DNA of 64,000 nt from JACVRW01 sp963819115 (GTDB taxonomy: Bacteria > Actinomycetota > Thermoleophilia > Solirubrobacterales > Thermoleophilaceae): contig CAWFUR010000001.1 of the NCBI GenBank assembly GCA_963819115.1, forward strand, positions 124,001 to 188,000. The letters are read 5' to 3'. The position numbers were made by a program, and so were the translations under genes. Of this stretch, positions 31,693 to 40,014 are shown piece after piece; position 1 is the stretch's first letter, and the number at the start of each line of letters is the position of its first letter. The notes below the pieces were generated by a model. The model did not search any database and was not told the DNA's origin. It saw nothing but the letters and a program-made list of their open reading frames with translations.

Positions 31693-32733
31693 TCATAGGA
31701 CGTCAGTATCCCCGCTCGGGCGAGGTCGCGGCCCGTCGGTGTGCACGAACAGGACCGGCCCGGGGCCGAGGTCGCCGGCGCGGTTCGCGGCCATCAGCGC
31801 CGCCATCGCCTTCGCCGTGTAGACCGGGTCGAGCTCGAGGGAATCCGCCCGCGCCGCCGCGGTCGCGGTCTCGCCCTCGGGTGTGGAGTGGCCGTAGCCC
31901 GGTCCGATCCATCCCTCGAGCACCGTGAGCTCCACCGCGTCCGGAGCGCGGGTCGGGAGCGCGGCGCCGCGCCGGCGAAGCTGTTGCTCGGCGCGGCGGG
32001 CGAGCCGGATCGTGGTTCGCAGGTCGAGCTTCAGCCTGTCGTTCACGGGCACGCCCACCACGCGGGTGCCGAGGCCGGCCAGCCGCAGGCCGAGGGTGAG
32101 CCCCGCTGCCGTGCCCGCCGTTCCCATCGCCACCACCGCGTGGGAGGGCTCCGGCAGGTCGCCTGCGGCCACCTGGTCGCCGATCTCGAGCCCGCCCTCC
32201 ACGTATCCGACCACTCCCACCGGCGTGGAACCTCCGGCGGGCAGGATCAGAGGCGGCCGGCTCCCGCTGTGGCGCAGCATCAGCCAGGGCAGGAGCGCGA
32301 CGGTCCGCGCCTTCGTGTGGGTGAAGTGGAGCTCGGCTCCCGACGCGCGCAGCCGCTCCAGCTGGCGCTCCACGTGCTCGTCCCGTGGCTGGTCCACCAG
32401 GGCGAGCACCGTGCGCAGCCCGTGCTCGGCCCCGTAGAGCGCGGTGGCGAGGCCCCAGTTGGTGCCGAGGCCCCCGACGGTCACGATCACCCGCGCCCCG
32501 CGCCGGCGCGCCTCCGGGATCAGCCACTCGAGCTTGCGCACCTTGTTGCCGCCCCAGGAGCCGGTGCCGAAGGCGCCGTCGTCCTTGAGCCACACCGGAG
32601 CACGGCCCTCGGCGGAGAGGGCCGGGAGCGCGCGCACCGGCGTTGGCCCGTCCCCAAGCGGCGTGTGGGGCAGCCTCGCGGCGAGGGCGGGAAAGCGCTG
32701 GTGAAGACGCGGGGGGCCGGCGGCGGTGAGCAC
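31693..32733 (-). CDS. PLP-dependent deaminase/desulfhydrase (D-cysteine desulfhydrase/ACC deaminase family)
   Basis: 346 residues from a GTG at 32733. The PLP lysine lies in WGGNKVRKLEWLIPEARR. TVGGLGTNWGLATALYGAEH is the substrate-binding loop corresponding to the family 'GgiqSNh' segment, altered here to LGTNWG. AMGTAGTAAGLTLGLRLAG binds the phosphate, and a long C-terminal helix set follows. This fold-type II enzyme may act on D-cysteine, ACC or another small amino acid. The unusual GTNWG instead of SNHxR suggests a different substrate. Confidence 0.85.
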   Translation of the reverse strand: MLTAAGPPRLHQRFPALAARLPHTPLGDGPTPVRALPALSAEGRAPVWLKDDGAFGTGSWGGNKVRKLEWLIPEARRRGARVIVTVGGLGTNWGLATALYGAEHGLRTVLALVDQPRDEHVERQLERLRASGAELHFTHTKARTVALLPWLMLRHSGSRPPLILPAGGSTPVGVVGYVEGGLEIGDQVAAGDLPEPSHAVVAMGTAGTAAGLTLGLRLAGLGTRVVGVPVNDRLKLDLRTTIRLARRAEQQLRRRGAALPTRAPDAVELTVLEGWIGPGYGHSTPEGETATAAARADSLELDPVYTAKAMAALMAANRAGDLGPGPVLFVHTDGPRPRPSGDTDVL

Positions 32734-32757
32734 GCGGTCAGTGTGACGGCCGCGGGC

Positions 32758-35583
32758 TCAGTGACGGCGGGCGCGCCCGCAGGGCGGCACGGCGCTCGTG
32801 CTCCCGTGAGCGTGTGCCCAGCGGCCACGGTCGGCCGCGCAGCGGGCGGCCAGCTTCGCCTGCCTCAGGCGGTTCTTCAGCCAGCGCGGCTCGTGCCAGG
32901 ACGGTGCCGGCAATGCCCGCCAATGGGCCAGCTTCCGCGAGCGCGCGGCTGCCTTCCGCCGCTTCGCGGTCCTGCGGTGGGAGGCCGCCGCGGACGCGCG
33001 CCGGGCCACGGTCGCTCCGGCCGTGATCGGCGTGGTGGAGTCGGACTGGATCTCCGCCGTGGACAGCGCCCGGGTGTACAGGCGCACCTCGTCGATCACC
33101 CCGGCGAACCACTCCGACCAAATCGAGTTGCCGCCGAAGCGCAGGGGGTTGGTCGAGCTCAGCGCCGTGCCCGTGACCAGGGCGTTCGCCACCTGCGTCC
33201 CGTTCACGAACAGGCGCAGCGTGGTGCCGTCCCAGGTGGTGGCCAGGTGCGCCCACGATCCGATCGTGAGCGCGGCCGGGCCGCGGAGCCCATACTCCTG
33301 CGAGGTGGACACGTGACCGCTCGGACGGGTGGTGTCGGTGTTCGCGTAGAGCGCGTAGGACAACTGGCCGGGGAGGCGCTCCTTGACCGCCACCGTCCGC
33401 CACATCGTGGACAGGGCCGTGGGGCGCACCCATGCTTCGATCGTCATGGCCGTGGTCAGGTGGAGCGAGGCCGAGTCGGCCACGGTCACCCAGTCGTTCT
33501 GGCCGTCGAACGACAGGCCCCCGCCGAACCTGCCCGCCACCCGGGCTGGTCCGGAGATGGTGCCCGGATTCCCTCGCCCGGAGGCGTCCTGCACCGTGTA
33601 TCCGCTGGCCTCGTCGAAGCTCCAGGAACCCACGAGCCCGCCGGCGGGCGGAGGCGGCTGGCTCAGGTTGAGGGTCACGGGAATGCTCTTCGGCGATCCG
33701 GTGGCGCCGGCGGACGCCACCTGGACCGTGCCGGTATAGGTGCCCGCGGCCAGGCCGGCGCTGCTCACCGACACGGCCACACTTCCAGGCGCGGTGCCCG
33801 AGGTCGGCGACTCGGTGATCCAGGTCTGGTTGTCGGTGGCCGTGTAGGAGAGGGTGCCGCTGCCCGTATTGGTCACCGACACATTCTGCGCAGCCGGATT
33901 GGCGCCGCCGGCCACGCCGCTGAAGGTGAGGCTCGCCGGGCTGGTGTTCAGGATCGGCGCGGCGGCCGGGGGCCCGACCGTGAGCGTGACGGGAATGAGC
34001 TTGGGCGAGCCGCTCGTGCCCGCCGAGGTCACCGTCACGGTGGCGGTGTAGGTGCCCTGGGTGAGGCCGGCCACGTTCACCGCGGCGCTGAGGTCGCGAG
34101 GCGCGGTGCCGCTCGCCGGAGTCACGGTGAGCCAGGAGGCATCGTCGGAGTCGGTGAAGGACAGGGTCCCGCCGCCGGTGTTGGCGACGCTGAGCGTCTT
34201 GGCCGCCGGGTTCGCGCCGCCCTGGGTGGCGGAGAACGAGAGCGAGGTCGGTGTGACCGCGAGAGACGGGGCCGGTGGCGGCGCGCCCGTGCCCATCACG
34301 TAGCCGGACAGCGGGCCGTCGCTCCAGCTGGCCGCGGTGGTCCAAGCGCCCGGCAGCGAGGCGTGCGGGTTGTCGGCGCTCGTGCGCTCGGCCCCGCCTC
34401 CGCCTCCGGCACGGTCGTGCCAGCGGAGCGTGCCCGTGGCGTCTGACGGGTTCAGCAGGCTGATCCAGTAGGCCTGACCGGCCACGAGCTGGGGACCGTT
34501 CGCGAGCGGCACCTCGGCCCACTGGCCGGCCGCCGGCGCGCTGATGCGGCCCGAGCCGAGCAGCGACGCGGGCTCGCCGCCGGAATCGGCGTAGATGCCG
34601 AGCACCAGCGCGGAGGCGGTGGAAGTCGGAGCCAGGTGCAGGCGCAGCGCGGTGGCGCGCCCGGCCGCGGTGGCGGTGGTCCGGTAGACCTCCGCGCCGC
34701 CCGGCAGCGCCTCGCTGACGTTCGAGCCCACCACGTCGGAGCCGGCGATGCGAGCGACTGTCCCGCCCTGGCTGAATGTCGCGCGGTACGTGGTGTCCGT
34801 GGCCGGGGCCACCAGGTTGTGGGCGCGGGCTCCGCCGTCGCTCCAGGAGGCGAAGTCGTAGCTCGTGGCCCCGATCGACTGGGGCGAGGACACGGCCAGC
34901 GAGTTTGAGGAGCCCACGATCACGTCGCGCGTGAACGGCGTGGCCACCGTCTCGGAGCCGAGGCTCGCCTGGAGTCCGGCCGGGCTGCTCTCCACGGTCA
35001 GACGCACCGTGCGCGGGTCGATCCGGCGGGTCACGGTGGTCATCAGCCCACGCGCGTCGGTGGCGGTCATCCGCAGCTCGAGATATGAGGGGTATTCGTG
35101 GTCGGGCGCCGAGAACGAGCCGGACGCCACCCCGGGATAGGTCTGGAGCTCGTGCGTATGGCAGCTGTCGCCGGTGCGGTTGCAGTGGTGGAGGTCGAGC
35201 TCCCAGGTGAGGCCCGAGGCGGGCACGGCCGAGCCCTGGAAGTCGGTGGCCGAGCCGGAGAACGAGACCGTGTCGCCCACCTTCCAGAGGGTGCCGGCCG
35301 TGGGCGTGGCGATGGTCGCGTTGGGCGGGGTGCCCGCGGTGACGGTGAGCGGTGTCGGTGTCCAGAAGGCCGCTCGGGTCGGTGACGCGCAGGCGCACCG
35401 TGTACGATGCCGGCGGCGGTGTAGCGGAAGGTCGGGCGGCTCGCGGTGGAGTCGTCGTAGGCCCCGTCGCCGTCCAGGTCCCAGGCGTAGGCCAGCGTGT
35501 CGCCGTCGGGATCGGACGAGCCCGTCGCCGTCGAAGCTCACATCAAGCGGGGCCGCGCCCTCGGTGGGCGTGGCCGTGGCCAC
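32758..35583 (-). CDS. Fragment: PKD end, two BACON-like repeats and LamG domain
   Basis: The frame opens ATATPTEGAAPLDVSFDGDG (PKD start), is lost, and becomes reliable again from PLTVTAGTPPNATIATP (near 35,355) to the stop. Two about 95-residue BACON-like repeats begin SLAVTPTSLSFSATQGGANP and ASLTFSGVAGGANPAAQNV. The LamG domain starts GLVGSWSFDEASGYTVQDAS and has a typical EAWVRPTA strand and VIDEVRLYTRALS end. BACON and LamG modules bind carbohydrates. The final 70 residues are Arg/Ala-rich with Trp, unusual for a secreted protein. Confidence 0.78.
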   Translation of the reverse strand: MATATPTEGAAPLDVSFDGDGLVRSRRRHAGLRLGPGRRRGLRRLHREPPDLPLHRRRHRTRCACASPTRAAFWTPTPLTVTAGTPPNATIATPTAGTLWKVGDTVSFSGSATDFQGSAVPASGLTWELDLHHCNRTGDSCHTHELQTYPGVASGSFSAPDHEYPSYLELRMTATDARGLMTTVTRRIDPRTVRLTVESSPAGLQASLGSETVATPFTRDVIVGSSNSLAVSSPQSIGATSYDFASWSDGGARAHNLVAPATDTTYRATFSQGGTVARIAGSDVVGSNVSEALPGGAEVYRTTATAAGRATALRLHLAPTSTASALVLGIYADSGGEPASLLGSGRISAPAAGQWAEVPLANGPQLVAGQAYWISLLNPSDATGTLRWHDRAGGGGGAERTSADNPHASLPGAWTTAASWSDGPLSGYVMGTGAPPPAPSLAVTPTSLSFSATQGGANPAAKTLSVANTGGGTLSFTDSDDASWLTVTPASGTAPRDLSAAVNVAGLTQGTYTATVTVTSAGTSGSPKLIPVTLTVGPPAAAPILNTSPASLTFSGVAGGANPAAQNVSVTNTGSGTLSYTATDNQTWITESPTSGTAPGSVAVSVSSAGLAAGTYTGTVQVASAGATGSPKSIPVTLNLSQPPPPAGGLVGSWSFDEASGYTVQDASGRGNPGTISGPARVAGRFGGGLSFDGQNDWVTVADSASLHLTTAMTIEAWVRPTALSTMWRTVAVKERLPGQLSYALYANTDTTRPSGHVSTSQEYGLRGPAALTIGSWAHLATTWDGTTLRLFVNGTQVANALVTGTALSSTNPLRFGGNSIWSEWFAGVIDEVRLYTRALSTAEIQSDSTTPITAGATVARRASAAASHRRTAKRRKAAARSRKLAHWRALPAPSWHEPRWLKNRLRQAKLAARCAADRGRWAHAHGSTSAVPPCGRARRH

Positions 35584-35639
35584 CGCGGTCGGGGTCCGGT
35601 TCGAGAACAGGTAGCGGATGCGGCGGATCGTGCCGCCGT

Positions 35640-36503
35640 TCAGGTCGGCGTAGTAGAGGTCGCCGCTCGGGACCCACCTGGAGGTCCACCGGACCCGCCG
35701 CGCCGGCCACGAAGGTCTCGCGCTTGGCCGGGTCGGGCAGCCCGTTCGCGCCGGGGAGCATCACCCAGATGCAGTTGCGCGTGTAGTCCGCGAAGAAGAG
35801 GGCGTTGCGGTAGCGGGCCGGGAAGGCGCGTCTTGTCGTAGAACGCGAGTCCCGAGATCGACGAGCCGCCGGTCGGGCAGCGTCTCGCCCGCCACCACCT
35901 GCGCCCGTGGTTGTAGGTGTAGTAGGGCGCGGAGACCGCCGACGCTCCCTGCGAGTAGAGCGACTCGCAGAGGTTGAGGTCGAGGGAGTCGTACCCGCCC
36001 TGGCGACCGTCACCCTCGTAGCACGGCCAGCCGAAGTTCTTCACGCCGGCCGTGGGGGTCTGGAGCCGGTCGATCTCCTCCCAGGTGTTCCAGCCCACGT
36101 CGCCGGCCCAGATCTCGTTCGTGCCCGGCCGCACGGTGATCCGGAAGGGGTTGCGGAAGCCGTGGGCGACGATCCGGCGGGCGTTCAGGTCGGAGCTGCC
36201 GGCGTTCGGGTTGTCGGGCATGGCCGCGCCGGTGTCGGGGTTCACGCGGAGGATCGTGCCGTCGAGGCCCGTGGGGTCGCCGGTGGTCCGCACGTCCTGG
36301 CTGCGCAGGGCACCGCCCTCTGCCGTGGGCGGAGTCATCGAGCCGCCGCGGCCGCCGGGCGGGTCTCCGCACGGGTTCACCGGGCTGCCGTCCTGGCCGT
36401 AGTCGGCGAAGTTGAAGCTCGCGCCGTCGCCCCACTCACGTACAGCGCGCCGTCGGCGCCGAAGGCGAGGCTGCCCAGCGAGTGGCTCGGATACTGCTGG
36501 CAC
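35640..36503 (-). CDS. Fragment: middle of the sugar dehydrogenase propeller
   Basis: In this frame good similarity runs from GDGASFNFADYGQDGSPVNP, through DGTILRVNPDTGAAMPDNPN, RRIVAHGFRNPFRITVRPGT, NEIWAGDVGWNTWEEID and VKNFGWPCYEG, to SAPYYTYNHG. These are the conserved HGxRNP and GWxxWEE segments. From YNHG on, small indels flip the frame repeatedly. The blade AFPARYRNALFFADYTRNCI is found in the frame of 35543-36013. Confidence 0.7.
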   Translation of the reverse strand: MPAVSEPLAGQPRLRRRRRAVREWGDGASFNFADYGQDGSPVNPCGDPPGGRGGSMTPPTAEGGALRSQDVRTTGDPTGLDGTILRVNPDTGAAMPDNPNAGSSDLNARRIVAHGFRNPFRITVRPGTNEIWAGDVGWNTWEEIDRLQTPTAGVKNFGWPCYEGDGRQGGYDSLDLNLCESLYSQGASAVSAPYYTYNHGRRWWRARRCPTGGSSISGLAFYDKTRLPGPLPQRPLLRGLHAQLHLGDAPRRERAARPGQARDLRGRRGGSGGPPGGSRAATSTTPT

Positions 36504-37039
36504 CAGTCCTCGATCAGCACCTGCTCGGTGCCCGAGGCGTTCAGCCGCGAGAGCCGGCCGCTGATCACGCAGCCGTCGTCCGTGGCCCCCGGCGGGGTGG
36601 GGCAGGTGTCGCCCCAGCGCGGCGTGGTGGCCGAGCTCGGGTCCTTGTCGTACGCGTACAGCGCGTATACGAACGGACGCCCGGTGGTGAACCCCGGGTC
36701 GAGGGCCATCCCCTCCAGCCCCCGATCCCAGAAGTCGTGCACCCGGGAGGAGAGGTCGGCGAACACGGTCGGGGTCGGGTCCGCGAGGTCGTCGAAGACC
36801 AGGATGCGCCCGCTCTTCTCCGCCACGAACACCCTGCCGTCGGCCGCGAACCGTATGGCCATCGGGTTCGTCAGCCCGCTCCAGACCGTGGACTCCTGGA
36901 AGTCCGCGGGCGCAGCCGCGGCCGCTGCCGAGAGCGGCGCGGGACCCGCGAACGGGTTGGCGACGTTCGAAGACAGGAGCGGAGACGCGGCTATAGCGAC
37001 GGGCGCGTGGGCGCCCGCCGCCAGTGCCGCGCCCACCAC
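36377..37039 (-). CDS. Fragment: signal peptide and first propeller blades of the sugar dehydrogenase
   Basis: N-terminal 200 residues in one frame: ADFQESTVWSGLTNPMAIRF, DGRVFVAEKSGRILVFDDLA, then LEGMALDPGF and SLGSLAFGADGALYVSG, as in PQQ-dependent glucose dehydrogenases (the family 'HxxGxLaFGpDGxLYVs', here with Ser before SLGS). The frame is lost at 36,430 directly after LYVSG; the next frame continues DGASFNFADYGQDGSP. Confidence 0.7.
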   Translation of the reverse strand: MVGAALAAGAHAPVAIAASPLLSSNVANPFAGPAPLSAAAAAAPADFQESTVWSGLTNPMAIRFAADGRVFVAEKSGRILVFDDLADPTPTVFADLSSRVHDFWDRGLEGMALDPGFTTGRPFVYALYAYDKDPSSATTPRWGDTCPTPPGATDDGCVISGRLSRLNASGTEQVLIEDWCQQYPSHSLGSLAFGADGALYVSGATARASTSPTTARTAAR

Positions 37040-37172
37040 GGCTCCGATCAGGAGCCGCGTAAATCGTGGGCGAATAGTGGGGACTATGCGGTCACGCTAA
37101 GCGCTATCCGCCATCTACAGGCAACAGCTCCACCCGAAATTGGACCCAGGGGCTGTTACCTTGAGGCCGCGG

Positions 37173-38372
37173 ATGGGAGGAGCCACTCGATCCGCCGCGG
37201 TCCTCGCGCTGGCCCTCGCGGCCATGCTCGCCGGCGGCGCATCCGCGTCCGCCATCCCCTGGGACGCCGGCGGCGAGGTGCCGCCGGCGAAGACGCCGCC
37301 GGCCAAGCGGCCCGACCCCACCTGCGCCCAGAGCTATGCCAACGACCGGTCGCGCGGGGGCCCCCCGATCCGCTTCGGCGTCGGCCCGCGCCCGGCGGGC
37401 GAGGGTGGCGTGGGGCAGACGACCCCGCTGGTCAGGGAGGACTTCGACAAGCGCGACGCCGCGCTCGCGCGCCTGCGCGGCCGGCGCCACCTGACCGTCC
37501 GGCTCAACCGCCTGTTCCAGGCCGACGGCCGCGCCGGGATCAACCGCTTCAGGCGCTACGCGCTGCGCTTCGCCCGCCAGGGCTACGACGTGGAGCTCCA
37601 GGTCCGCTACCACCCGCTCGACCGCGACGATGGGGACATCGGCAAGTGGCTGGCCTACGTACGCAGGGTCGTGCGGGCCTTCGGCCCCATCCACCACGTC
37701 ACCGGCCTTCAGATCACGAACGAGGTGAACCTCACGTTCTCGAAGAACACCTCGGACGGTGCGTACAAGCGAGCGGTGGAGGCGTTGGTGCGTGGCGTGA
37801 TCGAGGCCAAGCGCACCTCACTGAGACTCGGTTACCGCCACCAGAAGATCGGCTTCAACTACTCCTGGCGCTCAGCCGGCACGGTCGCGGCCGACGACGC
37901 GCGCTTTTGGACCGCGGTGGGCCGCCGAGGCGGCGCGCGCCTGCGCCGTGCGACTGACTGGGTCGGCCTCGACATCTACCCGGGCACGTTCACGCCCGGC
38001 CTGCTGTACCCGGTGCCCGTGGTGAACCTGGGCGACGCCTTCCTCGAGGGCCTGGCCCAGACGCGGGAGTGCTACATGCCGCGCGCGGGGTTCGGGCGAG
38101 CCACCCCCATACGCGTGGAGGAGACCGGGTACCCCACCGGGCCCGGCCGGACGGAGGCCGCCCAGCGGAAGGCGGTCGCCGCCTTCGTGAAGACGGTCGT
38201 GGCGTACCGCGGCACCTACGGAATCAGCGACTTCCGCTGGTTCGGGCTCCGGGACAACAACAGCCAGGGGCCGAACTTCCAGTCCTTCTTCGGGCTGCTC
38301 CACGACGACTACTCCCCGAAGCCCGCCTTCGCCACCTACCGGCGGCTGATCGCGCGCTACGGCCAGGGGTAG
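37173..38372 (+). CDS. Secreted glycosidase-like (TIM-barrel) protein
   Basis: 399 residues from the ATG at 37173 with signal peptide SAAVLALALAAMLAGGASAS. It has a barrel pattern with VTGLQITNEVN (Asn-Glu, acid/base position in clan A glycosidases), WVGLDIYPGTFTPGL and TPIRVEETGYPTG (second Glu, nucleophile position). It ends DFRWFGLRDNNSQGPNFQSF. It resembles clan GH-A enzymes but I cannot name the family. Its neighbours on both sides are sugar dehydrogenases, so an extracellular polysaccharide or glycoside as substrate is reasonable. Confidence 0.7.
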   Translation: MGGATRSAAVLALALAAMLAGGASASAIPWDAGGEVPPAKTPPAKRPDPTCAQSYANDRSRGGPPIRFGVGPRPAGEGGVGQTTPLVREDFDKRDAALARLRGRRHLTVRLNRLFQADGRAGINRFRRYALRFARQGYDVELQVRYHPLDRDDGDIGKWLAYVRRVVRAFGPIHHVTGLQITNEVNLTFSKNTSDGAYKRAVEALVRGVIEAKRTSLRLGYRHQKIGFNYSWRSAGTVAADDARFWTAVGRRGGARLRRATDWVGLDIYPGTFTPGLLYPVPVVNLGDAFLEGLAQTRECYMPRAGFGRATPIRVEETGYPTGPGRTEAAQRKAVAAFVKTVVAYRGTYGISDFRWFGLRDNNSQGPNFQSFFGLLHDDYSPKPAFATYRRLIARYGQG

Positions 38373-38381
38373 CGCCGCCGC

Positions 38382-39440
38382 TCAGACGCCGAGGCGCAGG
38401 ATGCGATCGTCGCCCGGCCGCGGGCTGCCGCGCCCGTCGCGGTTCGACGTGGACACCCAGATGGAGCCGTCCGGGGCCCGGACCACCGCGCGAATCCGGC
38501 CGTGGCGACCGACCAGGAGCGGCGAGAGCTTCCTGGCGTGGGTGCCCGTGAGCCTCACCCGCAGCAGGCGCTCGCCCCGGAGCGCCCCGATGTAGAGGGT
38601 CCCGCGGGCGATGGCGGCTCCACTCGGAGATGCCTCCGCGGTATGCCAGGTGACCTTGGGGTTGGTGAAGCGCCCGCCGTGGGTGGAGCCGCGACCCTCG
38701 ACCACCGGCCAGCCGTAGTTGCGGCCCTTCCTGATCAGGTTCACCTCGTCGAAGGTGTCCTGCCCGAGCTCGCTCTCCCACAGGCGACCCGACCGGTCCC
38801 AGGCCAGGCCCTGCACGTTGCGGTGACCGTAGGTCCAGACCCTCGAACGGGAGAACGGGTTGTCGCGGGGCACGCTCCCGTTGGGGTTCATCCGGAGGAT
38901 CTTGCCGTTCTGCGACGAGCGGTCCTGGGCGTAGCTGCCGTTCCCGGTCTCACCGACGCCCGCGTACAGCTTGCCGTCCGGACCGAAGGCGATCCGCCCG
39001 CCGTTGTGGATGAAGCCCTTGCGCAGGCCCGTGAGCACCGCGTGGGGCTTCCCCCCGAGCCGGAAGCGAACGATGCGGTTGTCGGTCGCGCTCGTGAAGT
39101 ACGCGTACACGAGCCGGTCGCGCCGGTAGTGAGGGGACACGGCAAGCCCCAGCAGGCCGCCCTCGCCACCGGGCGCCACGCCCGGAACCTTCATCACGAC
39201 GCGCTTGTGCCCTCCCGGGGTGACCCGCAGGATCCGGGCCTTGTCGCGCTCGCTCACCAGGGCGTCGCCGCCGGGCAGGAACGCGATCGACCACGGCGTG
39301 GCCAGCCCGGTCACGATCGCCCTCGGGCCGGCGGCGGCGCCACCCTGGGTGCTGGGGGGCGCGGCGTCGTCACCGCACCCGCCGAGTGGCGCGGCCGCGA
39401 CGAGCACGGCGCAGGTGAGGCGAAGGGCCATGGCCCGCAT
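38382..39440 (-). CDS. PQQ-dependent sugar dehydrogenase, lipoprotein
   Basis: 352 residues. Lipobox LGGC near residue 22 (CAVLVAAAPLGGCGDD) predicts a lipid-anchored exported protein. The propeller signature is complete: ATPWSIAFLPGGDALVSERD, GEGGLLGLAVSPHY, FIHNGGRIAFGPDGKLYAGV, GETGNGSYAQD, NPFSRSRVWTYGHRNVQGLA and GRNYGWPVVEG. These match the PQQ and calcium-binding loops of soluble glucose dehydrogenase-like (GSDH) proteins. It oxidises an aldose if PQQ is available; no PQQ biosynthesis genes are in the window. Unlike the nearby fragmentary gene it is intact. Confidence 0.9.
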   Translation of the reverse strand: MRAMALRLTCAVLVAAAPLGGCGDDAAPPSTQGGAAAGPRAIVTGLATPWSIAFLPGGDALVSERDKARILRVTPGGHKRVVMKVPGVAPGGEGGLLGLAVSPHYRRDRLVYAYFTSATDNRIVRFRLGGKPHAVLTGLRKGFIHNGGRIAFGPDGKLYAGVGETGNGSYAQDRSSQNGKILRMNPNGSVPRDNPFSRSRVWTYGHRNVQGLAWDRSGRLWESELGQDTFDEVNLIRKGRNYGWPVVEGRGSTHGGRFTNPKVTWHTAEASPSGAAIARGTLYIGALRGERLLRVRLTGTHARKLSPLLVGRHGRIRAVVRAPDGSIWVSTSNRDGRGSPRPGDDRILRLGV

Positions 39441-39463
39441 ACTGCCTGACCCGACGTGGCGGT

Positions 39464-39964
39464 TTAGGCGGTACCCGCAGCCGCCCCCCGGAGCAGCGGA
39501 TGGCTCTCCGGGGCGGAAGGCCCGGGAATGGCGCGCACGTCCCGCGGACCCAGCGGCTCGCCGCAGCGGTCGCAGATGCGGTGGCTCGTGACCTCTCCGC
39601 CGCAGTCACGGTGGGTGAGGATCACCGGCGGGCCCTCCGGCGGGGCCTCGTGGCGGTCGCCCCACTGCATGAGAGACACCACGACAGGCCACAGGTCGAG
39701 CCCCTTCTCGGTGAGCAGGTACTCGTTGCGCGGCGGGTGCTCCGAGTAGCGGCGCTTCTCGAGCACGCCTTCCCCCACCAGCTTCTCGAGCCGCGAGGCC
39801 AGCACGTTGCGCGCTATCCCGAGGTCCTCCTGGATCTCGTCGAAGCGGCGCACGCCGAGGAACACCTCGCGCAGGACGAGGATCGTCCAGCGCTCGCCCA
39901 CCACCTCGAGGGAACGGGCGATCGAGCACACCTGGTCGTTGTAGTCGCTACGAAGCACACCCAT
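39464..39964 (-). CDS. HxlR-family transcriptional regulator
   Basis: 166 residues. CSIARSLEVVGERWTILVLR is the typical HxlR opening with Cys, followed by FDEIQEDLGIARNVLASRLE (recognition helix), the wing GVLEKRRYSEHPPRNEYLLT, and a C-terminal treble-clef-like CGGEVTSHRICDRCGEPL with four Cys that may bind zinc. It is divergent from an MFS exporter with 43 bases between starts. Repeated elements there suggest that it represses the exporter and itself. Confidence 0.9.
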   Translation of the reverse strand: MGVLRSDYNDQVCSIARSLEVVGERWTILVLREVFLGVRRFDEIQEDLGIARNVLASRLEKLVGEGVLEKRRYSEHPPRNEYLLTEKGLDLWPVVVSLMQWGDRHEAPPEGPPVILTHRDCGGEVTSHRICDRCGEPLGPRDVRAIPGPSAPESHPLLRGAAAGTA

Positions 39965-39966
39965 AG

Positions 39967-40014
39967 AGTTGCATCACAAAACGGTTTAGTCTAGGGTGAG
40001 TTGCATCATGCAAC
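39967..40014. promoter_or_regulatory. Divergent HxlR/MFS control region with repeat and palindrome
   Basis: AGTTGCATCA occurs at 39967-39976 and again at 39999-40008 in direct orientation. The second is part of a perfect palindrome GTTGCATCATGCAAC (40000-40014) that contains the exporter ATG. Bound repressor would cover both start codons. The A/T-rich stretch between (around CAAAACGGTTTAGTCTAG) likely holds the promoters. Confidence 0.6.

Larger units (their letters stand above)
32758..37039 (-). pseudogene. Large secreted PQQ-type sugar dehydrogenase/PKD/BACON/LamG gene with many frame breaks
   Basis: Read across frames this is one gene of about 1,420 codons. A signal peptide (LIGAVVGAALAAGAHA) leads into a glucose/sorbosone-dehydrogenase propeller, then a PKD domain, an Ig-like/T9SS-type region, two BACON-like repeats, a LamG domain and a basic tail. 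At least seven single-base shifts fall between about 35,380 and 36,433, for example a 4-C run at 36,430-36,433 where 5 restores the frame, one at about 35,825 and one at about 35,669. Protein similarity resumes immediately after each. Either sequencing error or recent decay fits. A start codon is not clear: translation of the signal begins at an ATT near 37,075 or GTG at 37,039. Confidence 0.75.

Noticed and set aside
31595..31696. Longer SRPBCC reading starting at 31696
   Set aside because: The first 34 codons translate the palindromic repeat; the family begins after the GTG at 31594.
31741..34446. A long open frame on the plus strand (about 900 codons) opposite the PLP enzyme and LamG gene
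   Set aside because: Arg/Gly/His-rich shadow composition with no motifs; the minus strand carries clear families throughout.
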